Source: Candidatus Binatota bacterium (GTDB lineage: Bacteria; Desulfobacterota; Binatia; Bin18). From it: a stretch of DNA of 6,258 bases. Both the position numbers and the translations under genes were made by a program. This document shows, in pieces, positions 1-6,242 of the stretch. Numbering within the stretch: the first letter of the stretch is position 1; every line of letters begins with the position of its first letter. The DNA lies in the NCBI GenBank assembly GCA_011523315.1, contig WTHE01000532.1, positions 1-6,258 on the forward strand, read 5' to 3'. The notes under the pieces were generated by a model. The model did not search any database. It was not told the origin of the DNA and saw nothing but the letters and a program-made list of their open reading frames with translations.

Positions 1-413
1 GTGAACGACGACAGGCCGAGTTCTTCGAGTCTGAGGCCGGCCAGGACGCCGGTCCCCCCGGCGCCGATAATCACCACCTTGAAGTCGGCCGGCGGCGTGA
101 GCGGCGCAAGCTGCGCCTGCGGGCCAAGCCCCATCTGTTCACGCGCCATGGGGCCGTACTCGGGGGCGACCGGCATGCCGGCGGCCAGGTTCATGGCTGC
201 CTGCAAGACCTCGTCGCTCGGCGGTCCGACCGTTTTCTGGCCCGACACATAGGCCGGCAACAGTTCGGCCGCCTTGCGCTCAATCTGGGCTCGATCGCGC
301 AGGTCGGGAACGGCCTGCGGATCGTCGGCCAGGTGGGTCACGACTGCCGCCAGGGTGCGCCTGTCGGCCTGCTCAAGCAGGGACGGAATATCAATATCGG
401 TGCTGGTCGTCAT
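1..413 (-). CDS. Flavin-containing monooxygenase, Baeyer-Villiger / HAPMO-like, N-terminal part
   Basis: The open frame runs from an ATG at 413 to the left edge without a stop, giving the first 137 residues; the C-terminal part lies outside the window. Residues 110-122 read DFKVVIIGAGGTG, a beta strand followed by the GxGxxG dinucleotide-binding loop (G117, G119, G122) that holds FAD. About 109 residues precede the Rossmann fold, which is long for this superfamily. 4-Hydroxyacetophenone monooxygenase has a comparable N-terminal extension of about 140 residues, and the segment at 16-37 (AD..TL..VV.HL..D) resembles its start as I remember it. Family enzymes use NADPH and O2 to insert oxygen next to a carbonyl; the substrate here is unknown. 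The Baeyer-Villiger signature and the second Rossmann motif are not in the window, so a different FAD-dependent oxidoreductase is possible. A weak AGG lies about 9 bases before the ATG. The gene is divergent from accD and looks unrelated to it. Confidence 0.72.
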   Translation of the reverse strand, partial: MTTSTDIDIPSLLEQADRRTLAAVVTHLADDPQAVPDLRDRAQIERKAAELLPAYVSGQKTVGPPSDEVLQAAMNLAAGMPVAPEYGPMAREQMGLGPQAQLAPLTPPADFKVVIIGAGGTGVLAGLRLEELGLSSF

Positions 414-566
414 GGCGGCAACCTACAAGAACCGGCTTGCCTTGTCCAGAAAGTCGCCGGACCGCCGCCAAGGGCTTACCAGGCGGGCTGAGAGGTGCTA
501 GGCTCCGCACAGCGCCGAGGGAAGTGGAGGCTGGGACGGCTCGCCACAGACACGATTTTCCTGCTT

Positions 567-606
567 GGCAGGGCGGACACTGATGACCGAGCACTCATCG
601 CCCGCC
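567..606 (+). promoter_or_regulatory. Imperfect hairpin in the accD 5' leader
   Basis: GGCAGGGC (567-574) can pair with GCCCGCC (600-606) with one bulged A, and GATGA (582-586) pairs with TCATC (595-599) around an 8-base loop. A 7-base bulge (575-581) separates the two stems. The structure ends four bases before the accD Shine-Dalgarno. There is no U-tract, so it is not a normal terminator. A translational role is only an inference. In this GC-rich leader such pairing could also arise by chance. Confidence 0.25.
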
Positions 607-609
607 TGT

Positions 610-615
610 GGGGAG
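610..615 (+). promoter_or_regulatory. Ribosome binding site of accD
   Basis: GGGGAG lies 8 bases before the ATG at 624. A second purine run, AAGGAG (616-621), is only 2 bases from the ATG and is probably too close to act. This site supports the start at 624 over an in-frame GTG at 495, which would add 43 residues that do not look like AccD. Confidence 0.65.
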
Positions 616-623
616 AAGGAGTT

Positions 624-1481
624 ATGGCTGCAACGGAAACGAGGCGGACGCAGGAAGACGCCGAGGCCATCTGGGTCAAGTGCAGCGCCTGTCAGGACAT
701 TCTGTTCCGCAAGGAGGCCGAGCGGCGTCTGTTCGTGTGCCCCAAGTGCGGGATGCATCTCAGGCTGACGGTTGAGCAGCGCCTGTTCCTGGTGGTCGAC
801 CGCGGCTCGTTTGTCGAGCATGACGTCGACCTGTCGCCCAGCGACCCGCTCGGCTTTACCGACCGCAAACCCTATCCCCAGCGTATCGCCGATGCCCAGG
901 CCAAGACGGGCCGGACCGAGGCGGTGGTGTGTGGGGTAGCCACGATTGAGGACCGAGCGGTGGCCCTGGGACTGTTTGATTTTGCCTTTTCGGGCGGCAG
1001 CATGGGCACCGTGGTGGGCGAGAAGCTGACCCGGATTGTCGAGCACGCGGTGCAGGAAGGCCTGCCGGTCATTTTCTTTTCCGCCTCGGGCGGCGCCCGC
1101 ATGCAGGAGGGCGTCCTGTCCCTGATGCAAATGGCCAAGGTCAATACAGCTCTCAACCGGCTGCGGGCGGCTGGACTGCCGTATCTCTCGGTCATGACCG
1201 ACCCGACGACGGGCGGAGTGGCAGCCTCGCTGGGGATGATCGGCGATATCAATATTGCTGAACCCCAGGCCCTGATCGGCTTTGCCGGCCCGCGGGTGAT
1301 TGAACAGACGATCCGCGAGACCCTGCCGCCGGGCTTTCAGCGGGCGGAGTTCCTGCTTGAGCATGGCATGCTGGACATGGTCGTGGAACGCAAGGATCTG
1401 CGTGGCGTGCTGTCACAGCTGCTCGGCCTGCTGTGCGACTCCGCCCCGGACGACGCGGGGGAGGCCCCCGGCCAGCCCTAG
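624..1481 (+). CDS. accD: Acetyl-CoA carboxylase carboxyltransferase, beta subunit
   Basis: This 285-residue protein, of normal family length, is the beta half of the carboxyltransferase. With AccA it moves the carboxyl group from biotin on AccB to acetyl-CoA, making malonyl-CoA for fatty-acid synthesis in the cytoplasm. An N-terminal zinc ribbon is clear: C20-x2-C23 and C39-x2-C42, within WVKCSAC and VCPKCGMH. The crotonase-like carboxyltransferase core follows, with FSGGSMG (122-128), ASGGARMQEG (154-163), TDPTTGGV (192-199) and AEPQALIGFAGPR (212-224), all typical of AccD; the paired glycines shape the oxyanion sites. The tail after about 270 is short, acidic and variable. The start is the ATG at 624, supported by a GGGGAG ribosome site 8 bases upstream. 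It is the first gene of accD-folC-lptD. AccA is not in this window. No promoter could be read with confidence; TTACCA (476-481) and TAGGCT (499-504), 17 bases apart, are at best a weak match. Confidence 0.97.
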   Translation: MAATETRRTQEDAEAIWVKCSACQDILFRKEAERRLFVCPKCGMHLRLTVEQRLFLVVDRGSFVEHDVDLSPSDPLGFTDRKPYPQRIADAQAKTGRTEAVVCGVATIEDRAVALGLFDFAFSGGSMGTVVGEKLTRIVEHAVQEGLPVIFFSASGGARMQEGVLSLMQMAKVNTALNRLRAAGLPYLSVMTDPTTGGVAASLGMIGDINIAEPQALIGFAGPRVIEQTIRETLPPGFQRAEFLLEHGMLDMVVERKDLRGVLSQLLGLLCDSAPDDAGEAPGQP

Positions 1482-1501
1482 CCGCTCCGTTTGCCGACTC
1501 C

Positions 1502-2782
1502 ATGTTCAGTTACGCCGAGACCCTGGACTTCCTGTTTGACCGCGAGGTCGAGCGCATGCAGCTCGGGCTTGAGCGGGTGGAGCGCGCCCTGGCGCTGTGC
1601 GGCTCCCCCCACGCCCGCTTTCCCAGCCTGCACATTGCGGGGACGAACGGCAAAGGCTCGACCGCAGCCCTGCTGCACGCCGTACTGAGAGCGGCGGGCT
1701 ACCGGGTCGGCCTGTATACCTCACCCCATCTGCTCGACTTCTGCGAACGCATCCGTCTCGGCGACGGCTGGATTCGGCAACAGGATGTGGTTGACGGCGT
1801 GGCCTGGATTCGTTCCCGCCTCGGTCCGGCCCAGCTTGGGCTCACTCCGTTTGAGCTGATGACGCTGCTGGCCTTTGTGGCCTTTGCCCGCGCCGAGGTC
1901 GATATTGCGGTCGTTGAGGTCGGGCTCGGCGGCCGCCTGGACGCGACCAATGTGCTGTCTCCGCTGGTGACGACAATTACCCAGATCGGACTCGACCACC
2001 AGGCCTACCTGGGCAGCGACCTGGCCCGGATTGCGGCCGAGAAGGGCGGTATCATCAAGCCCGGCGTCCCGGTCGTCGTCGGCCGCATGGAGGCTGACAG
2101 CCAGGCCGTGCTGATCGACATCGCGCGTCGGCGGGGCAGTCCGAGTCTGGTCTATGGGAGGGACTTCTGGGCTGACGCCGGCTCGGGTCATTTTGGCTAT
2201 CGGGGCCGGGCCTGGCAGTATGAGAACCTGCCGCTGGGGCTGGCCGGCGCCTTTCAGGTCGATAACGCGGCCGCCGCCCTGGCCAGCCTGGAATGCCTGA
2301 GTGCGGATTTTCCCGTCTCCGGCGCCCAGCTGTGCCACGGCTTGCGGCAGGTCGTCTGGCCGGGGCGTTTCCAGATCGTTTCCAACCGGCCCCTGGTCAT
2401 TCTTGACGGGGCGCACAACCCCCACGCGGTGGCCGCCCTGGTATCGGCCCTGCCCGAGGTGCTCGGCGGACGGCGAGTCTCGCTGCTGTTCGGGGTGATG
2501 GACGACAAGGACTGGCCGTCCATGGTCCCGCCACTGGCCCGTATTGCCGACCAGGCGGTTGTCACCCGGGTGTGCAATCCGCGTGCCGCAGACCCCCAGG
2601 CGGTGGCGGCCGCCTTTGCCGAGGCGTGTCCGGCCCGGGTGTGCAGCGATGCGCGGGCCGCGTGCCGGCAGCTGCTCGACGGGGCTGACGCCGACACGGC
2701 TGTGGTCGTATGCGGCTCGCTGTTTCTGGTCGGCGAGGTGCTGCCCCTGTTTCCTTCAGCGCTGAGGGGGCACAGCCGATGA
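1502..2782 (+). CDS. folC: Bifunctional dihydrofolate synthase / folylpolyglutamate synthase
   Basis: This 426-residue Mur-ligase-family enzyme is of normal length. It uses ATP to add glutamate to dihydropteroate, and then further glutamates to reduced folates, in the cytoplasm. The P-loop GTNGKGS is at 47-53, followed by LYTSPHL (71-77), EVGLGGRLDATN (139-150), IGLDH (162-166) and EKGGIIK (180-186), whose K181 sits where family members carry a carbamylated lysine. The C-terminal domain shows FQVDNAAAA (251-259), WPGRF (286-290) and ILDGAHNPHA (300-309). Whether both activities are present cannot be decided from sequence alone. The ATG at 1502 gives the expected N-terminus (YAETLDFL about three residues in), but no Shine-Dalgarno is visible; it begins 20 bases after the accD stop, so translation may be coupled to accD. 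The only alternative upstream start is the GTG at 1433, inside accD. The stop overlaps the lptD start. Confidence 0.95.
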   Translation: MFSYAETLDFLFDREVERMQLGLERVERALALCGSPHARFPSLHIAGTNGKGSTAALLHAVLRAAGYRVGLYTSPHLLDFCERIRLGDGWIRQQDVVDGVAWIRSRLGPAQLGLTPFELMTLLAFVAFARAEVDIAVVEVGLGGRLDATNVLSPLVTTITQIGLDHQAYLGSDLARIAAEKGGIIKPGVPVVVGRMEADSQAVLIDIARRRGSPSLVYGRDFWADAGSGHFGYRGRAWQYENLPLGLAGAFQVDNAAAALASLECLSADFPVSGAQLCHGLRQVVWPGRFQIVSNRPLVILDGAHNPHAVAALVSALPEVLGGRRVSLLFGVMDDKDWPSMVPPLARIADQAVVTRVCNPRAADPQAVAAAFAEACPARVCSDARAACRQLLDGADADTAVVVCGSLFLVGEVLPLFPSALRGHSR

Positions 2783-5004
2783 TTCGCCTGGCCTGCCTGA
2801 TCGTCGTGCTGTGCCTGACCGGTCCGCTCCCGGTCTGGGGTCAGGCTGAGCCGAGCAGCAGCCAGCCGCTCGAGGTCGAGGCCGAGACGCTGGGCTATGA
2901 AGAGGACACCGATACCGTGACCGCCAGCGGAAACGTGGCGGTGACCAGGGGGGCGACCCGGGTTACGGCCGATTCGATCCGCTTCAATCGCACCACCAAC
3001 CAGATCGACGCCCAGGGCAACGTCGTGGTCCGCAATCCGCGCGGCACAATCGAAGCCGAGGCGCTCCAGTTTGAAATGGAGGACGAAACCGGCCAGATCA
3101 CCAACGGCACGGTCCGCCTGCCCAGCCATCAGTACACGATTACCGGCAAAAACCTACAGAAGTCGCTGGGCCAGGCCTATCACGTTGACGACGGGACAAT
3201 GACGACCTGTCAGTGCGATGAACCCGAACAGGCCGACTGGACCGTCGGGGCTCAGACGCTCGATGTCGTCAGACGCGGCCGCGGGGTGGTCCGCGGCGGC
3301 ACTCTCAGGGTCCGCAACGTGCCGGTGCTGTACCTGCCGTATGCCCTGTTTCCGGTCCAGACCGAGCGCCAGAGCGGCCTCCTGTTTCCCAACTACGGGT
3401 TTTCCAGCCGCCGCGGCTTCCAGTTCCAGCAGCCCCTGTACTGGGAGCTGAACAAAAGCCACGATGTCACCCTCACCGCGGATGTCGAAACCGCTGCCCG
3501 GTTCGGGCTGTTGGGCGAGTACCGCTATGCCCTGAATCGCAACGCCGAGGGTCAGCTGGTCGCCTCATACTTTAACGAAAAGGTGGGCGGCGTGGCCTCA
3601 ACCAGCTCACCCCGGCACCGCTGGAGCCTGACCGGCACGCATCGCCAGCGCCTGCCGTACGGTGTGCAGGGCTACGGCGATTTCTTCTTTGTCAGCGACG
3701 ACCGCTTCTTGCGCAACATGAACACGCCCTATTATGGCGGGCTGGACGATACCGATCTGCGCTCCCGGCGCTGGACGCGCTCCCGCGCCGGCGCGGTCAA
3801 GACCTGGCGCCACGCCCAGCTGCGGGCCGATACCTTCTACTTCCAGGATTTGCGCAACGAGGACGACTACGCCTTTCAGGTTCTGCCGACCCTGCGCTTT
3901 CGGACGCAGCGCTGGCTGTTGGGCGGTCGGGCCGAGGCCGGCCTCAATATCCAAGGCGCAAACTTCTACCGCCAGAAGGGCTACTACGGCCAGCGCCTCC
4001 ACATCTCTCCGTGGCTGTCGGTGCCCTTCTCCCTGGGCGGCTATGCCTTTGGCTCGCTGAGCGCGATCGGCCATGAGACGGTCTATCACCTGGGTTCCCG
4101 GGAGTCGGTGTCGATGCAGGATCTGGGCCGGGCCGGCATGGACGGCCACCGCTTCAGCCCGGGCGGCGACCGCACCCGTGAGACCGTGCAGTTGCGGGCC
4201 GAGCTGGCCACCCGTGTGTCGCGGGTCTTCAGGCTGGGCTGGGGTCGCCTGCACAGCCTCAAGCATGTGGTTGAGCCGCACGTGTCCTACTCCTACAGCC
4301 CGGTCGTCGGCCAGGACGACCTGCCCCTGTTCGACGGTCTGGACCGGATCAATCGGCGCAGCCTGTTCGCCTACGGGGTGACCAACCGCCTGCTCGGCAA
4401 GTTTACCTCCGGCGCGGACGCGGACGCCACACGGATACGCGAGTTGCTGCGCCTGACCATTACCCAGGCCTACGATCCGACCCGGCGCCTGCGCGGCGCG
4501 GGACCGGACAACTTCGGGCTGAGCGAAACCGCCCAGCACTTCTCGGACGTGGCCTTTGACCTGCGTTTCAGCCCCCTTTCCTTTCTCAGCGTTCGGAGCG
4601 ATACGGTCTACGATCTTGATCGGTCCGAGATCACCGCGACCCGGGTTGCCGCCTTTGTCCGCGACCCCCGGCCCCTGCCGCGGTCGACGCCGGTGTTCCA
4701 GCAGCTGCAGCGCCGAACGACGCTGTACTTTTCCTACCGGGCGATTGCCGACCGCCTGCTCAAGGAGCTGAGCGCCAGCGTGGTGCTGCGCCTGACCGAG
4801 CACGTCTCGGCCGCCTATCGGACCCGCTATGACCTGAACGACGCCTCGTTCATTCGCAACGGCTATTACTTCCGGCTGCTGTCGCCCCAGAAATGCTGGG
4901 CGTTCGATTTCGGTGTGGTCGATAAGGTCAACCCGGACGAGGTCGAGTTCCGCTTTGCCATTACCCTGGTCGGGCTGAGTTCATTCGGGCGTCAGATGTT
5001 CTGA
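2779..5004 (+). CDS. lptD: LPS-assembly outer-membrane protein LptD (OstA/Imp)
   Basis: This 741-residue outer-membrane protein, close to the family's usual length, passes lipopolysaccharide from the periplasmic Lpt bridge to the outer leaflet, with the lipoprotein LptE as plug. Residues 1 to about 21-23 form a Sec signal peptide (MIRL, hydrophobic core, then PVWGQA). Residues 31 to about 140 are the OstA/LptA-like jellyroll (LEVEAETLGYEEDTDTVTAS, ITADS-like repeats, NVVVRNP). The LptD signature follows with NVPVLYLPY (180-188) and ERQSGLLFPNYG (196-207). The large beta-barrel continues to the end, with HVVEPHVSYSY (496-506) and a terminal phenylalanine, as expected of a BamA substrate. The mature chain has only three cysteines: C144 and C146 (TTCQC), and C706 (QKCW). 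The ATG at 2779 forms ATGA with the folC stop and has GAGGGG 8 bases upstream. An in-frame start at 2710 would spoil the signal peptide. LptE is not in this window. The 3' end overlaps mnhG by 24 bases. Confidence 0.95.
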   Translation: MIRLACLIVVLCLTGPLPVWGQAEPSSSQPLEVEAETLGYEEDTDTVTASGNVAVTRGATRVTADSIRFNRTTNQIDAQGNVVVRNPRGTIEAEALQFEMEDETGQITNGTVRLPSHQYTITGKNLQKSLGQAYHVDDGTMTTCQCDEPEQADWTVGAQTLDVVRRGRGVVRGGTLRVRNVPVLYLPYALFPVQTERQSGLLFPNYGFSSRRGFQFQQPLYWELNKSHDVTLTADVETAARFGLLGEYRYALNRNAEGQLVASYFNEKVGGVASTSSPRHRWSLTGTHRQRLPYGVQGYGDFFFVSDDRFLRNMNTPYYGGLDDTDLRSRRWTRSRAGAVKTWRHAQLRADTFYFQDLRNEDDYAFQVLPTLRFRTQRWLLGGRAEAGLNIQGANFYRQKGYYGQRLHISPWLSVPFSLGGYAFGSLSAIGHETVYHLGSRESVSMQDLGRAGMDGHRFSPGGDRTRETVQLRAELATRVSRVFRLGWGRLHSLKHVVEPHVSYSYSPVVGQDDLPLFDGLDRINRRSLFAYGVTNRLLGKFTSGADADATRIRELLRLTITQAYDPTRRLRGAGPDNFGLSETAQHFSDVAFDLRFSPLSFLSVRSDTVYDLDRSEITATRVAAFVRDPRPLPRSTPVFQQLQRRTTLYFSYRAIADRLLKELSASVVLRLTEHVSAAYRTRYDLNDASFIRNGYYFRLLSPQKCWAFDFGVVDKVNPDEVEFRFAITLVGLSSFGRQMF

Positions 5005-5370
5005 GGTCGCCTGGCGCTCCTCTTGCTCCTCCCAGTCCTTGAACTGATCGACGGTTCCGCCCCGCCACATGGGCACGCCGGTCCGGTAGGCGGCGCGGGC
5101 GATCATGTGGGCGCCAAGCGGGGCGGTGAGGAGCAGAAAGCCGAGGATCAGGCTCTCTTTGAGTCCGGGCGACAGACCCAGAAAGCGGAAGTAGATCAGG
5201 GCTGCCAGCAGCACCCCGGCCACGCCAAAGGTGGTGCTTTTGCTGGTGGCGTGCATACGCGAATACACGTCTTTCAGCCGCAGCAGACCGATGGTGCCGG
5301 TCAGCAGAAAAAACAGGCCGAGCAGCAGCAGACCGCTGACCAGGATTTCAAGAGTCGGTGGTGTGTCCAT
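4981..5370 (-). CDS. mnhG: Mrp-type Na+(K+)/H+ antiporter subunit G
   Basis: This 129-residue protein is the MnhG/MrpG/PhaG subunit of the multi-subunit cation/proton antiporter in the inner membrane, which exports Na+ (or K+) in exchange for protons. Three hydrophobic segments are visible at about 8-30, 46-64 and 72-91. The family signature between the first two reads GLLRLKDVYSRMHATSKSTT (28-47). A charged, glutamate-rich tail follows (98-129). The ATG at 5370 lies inside the end of mnhF (23-base overlap), with AGGA about 10 bases upstream. The small G subunit has no ion-channel motif of its own and is needed for assembly or activity in studied Mrp systems. It is the last gene of the visible E-F-G block. 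Its final seven or so codons lie antisense to the lptD 3' end, and no terminator hairpin is visible. Confidence 0.93.
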   Translation of the reverse strand: MDTPPTLEILVSGLLLLGLFFLLTGTIGLLRLKDVYSRMHATSKSTTFGVAGVLLAALIYFRFLGLSPGLKESLILGFLLLTAPLGAHMIARAAYRTGVPMWRGGTVDQFKDWEEQEERQATSEHLTPE

Positions 5371-5635
5371 CGATGACGGTTCCTACCAACAGATAGCGGG
5401 CTGCCGCAACCGTGCTCAGAAACGACAGAATAGCCAGCACCAGCGCGACATCAATGTACAGGGCGCTGGCCGTGCGGATGGAGACGACGATGATCGCCGC
5501 CACCAGATTGATCGCAATATTGTCCAGGGCGACCACCTGGTCGGGCACGCTCGGTCCGCGGATCACCCGGTAGCCGCTTAGTACAATCGACAGCGTAATA
5601 CCGGACAACATAATAGAACAGGTTGTTTCGATCAT
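5348..5635 (-). CDS. mnhF: Mrp-type Na+(K+)/H+ antiporter subunit F
   Basis: This 95-residue MnhF/MrpF/PhaF subunit has three predicted membrane helices (about 6-22, 36-55 and 60-82). The family motif YRVIRGPSVPDQVVALDNIA (22-41) follows the first helix; its P31-D32 and A36-L37-D38 are highly conserved in the family. YIDVALVLAILSF (60-72) and AARYL (78-82) are also typical. It acts in the inner-membrane antiporter complex together with E and G. The ATG at 5635 lies 12 bases after the mnhE stop. Only a weak AAGG about 10 bases upstream could serve as ribosome site, so coupling to mnhE is likely (inference). Its end overlaps mnhG by 23 bases. Confidence 0.92.
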   Translation of the reverse strand: MIETTCSIMLSGITLSIVLSGYRVIRGPSVPDQVVALDNIAINLVAAIIVVSIRTASALYIDVALVLAILSFLSTVAAARYLLVGTVIDGHTTDS

Positions 5636-5647
5636 GGGTGGCGGCCT

Positions 5648-6187
5648 TCACTCGGCGATCAGCAGCAAATAGCGCTCAAAGCCGTCTTTGATCTTCTGTT
5701 TCTCTGCCTCAATGTCTTCAATGTCGAGAAAATGGATGAACAGAAAGCGTCGGTCGGGCGAGACCTCAACCGACAGGGTGCCCGGCGTCAGGGTGATCAT
5801 ATTGGCCAGCAGCGTAATCAGGATATCGTGCCGGACCTCGAGCGGGTAGGCCAGAATCCCCGAGCGCACGTTGAGACGCGGCGCCAAGACCTGCTTGACC
5901 ACGTCGATATTGGCCACGACCAGCTCTTTGATGAAAAAGCCCAGCAGGCGAAAGCCCATCAGCACCCGGCGGATATAGCGCCACTCCCGGCCAAAAGAGC
6001 GGGAGAAGAACAGCATGGCGCCGATGCCGACCAGATAGCCGATCAGAAACTGATGCAGCGAGATCTCGTCGTGCAGCAGGCACCAGGTAAAGGCCAGGGT
6101 GATGTTCAGCGTCAGACGGGGCAGGATGGACGACCCCGGCTGCAATTCTGGCCGGGACACGCGATTTTCTTCAGTCGGGGTAGGCAT
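5648..6187 (-). CDS. mnhE: Mrp-type Na+(K+)/H+ antiporter subunit E
   Basis: This 179-residue MnhE/MrpE/PhaE subunit is of usual length. About 20 polar residues (MPTPTEENRVSR...) precede two hydrophobic segments at about 21-38 and 44-62. A basic stretch (67-75) leads to an amphipathic or membrane segment at about 76-92. The family motifs are KELVVANIDVVKQVL (87-101) and ANMITLTPGTLSVEV (128-142), followed by a cytoplasmic alpha/beta tail (FLFIHFLDIED, 148-158). The ATG at 6187 was chosen although its ribosome site is weak (a GAG about 10 bases upstream). The longer in-frame start at 6229 falls in the centre of the palindrome at 6215-6242 and is rejected. A GTG start at V10 is possible. It is the first visible gene of the E-F-G run. 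Subunits A-D are not in the window, so this is either the end of a longer operon entering from the right or a separated EFG operon. Confidence 0.92.
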   Translation of the reverse strand: MPTPTEENRVSRPELQPGSSILPRLTLNITLAFTWCLLHDEISLHQFLIGYLVGIGAMLFFSRSFGREWRYIRRVLMGFRLLGFFIKELVVANIDVVKQVLAPRLNVRSGILAYPLEVRHDILITLLANMITLTPGTLSVEVSPDRRFLFIHFLDIEDIEAEKQKIKDGFERYLLLIAE

Positions 6188-6214
6188 CGTTTCTGCTCGT
6201 GTTTTGGGCCTGCC

Positions 6215-6242
6215 GTAGGGGCACGGCATGCCGTGCCCCTAC
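6215..6242. repeat. Perfect 28-base palindrome, REP/MITE-like
   Basis: Each half reads GTAGGGGCACGGCA followed by its exact reverse complement, with the centre between 6228 and 6229 and no mismatches. It lies 27 bases upstream of the mnhE start. The bases GCCCCT at 6253-6258 repeat part of the right arm, so a second, partly matching unit may begin at the window edge. GC-rich palindromes of this kind are often dispersed extragenic repeats in large bacterial genomes; that class is inferred, because only one full copy is visible here. As RNA it would form a very strong hairpin without a U-tract, so it could also limit read-through into mnhE or protect an upstream transcript's 3' end. Confidence 0.7.

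Noticed and set aside
476..504. Sigma-70-like promoter for accD (TTACCA, 17 bases, TAGGCT)
   Set aside because: Spacing is right, but about half the consensus positions are wrong and similar matches are expected by chance. Not listed as a feature.
495..623. N-terminal extension of accD from a GTG at 495
   Set aside because: The added 43 residues do not resemble AccD and the ATG at 624 has a good ribosome site and the usual distance to the zinc ribbon.
583..768. Possible leader peptide starting at the ATG at 583 and overlapping the accD start
   Set aside because: It lacks a proper ribosome site, runs out of frame deep into accD, and its sequence is Arg/Ser/Cys-rich without any attenuation-type codon run.
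498..1364. Long minus-strand open frame of 288 codons opposite accD
   Set aside because: It is antisense to a clear accD, its residue composition is arbitrary, and it has no recognisable motif. Such frames are common in GC-rich genes with strong third-position bias.
1721..2425. Minus-strand open frame of 234 codons opposite folC
   Set aside because: It is fully inside conserved folC and lacks motifs or a start context; a compositional artefact.
2254..3129. Minus-strand open frame of 291 codons spanning the folC-lptD junction
   Set aside because: It is antisense to two confidently identified genes and has low-complexity Ser/Thr/Ala/Arg-rich content.
3607..4803. Long minus-strand open frame of 398 codons opposite lptD
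   Set aside because: It mirrors the lptD barrel codons, is rich in Ala/Gly/Gln/Val with no domain pattern, and has no convincing ribosome site. Treated as a shadow.
6188..6229. Extension of mnhE to an ATG at 6229
   Set aside because: The start would fall in the centre of the perfect palindrome and would be buried in a strong hairpin. The extra 14 residues are not family-like.
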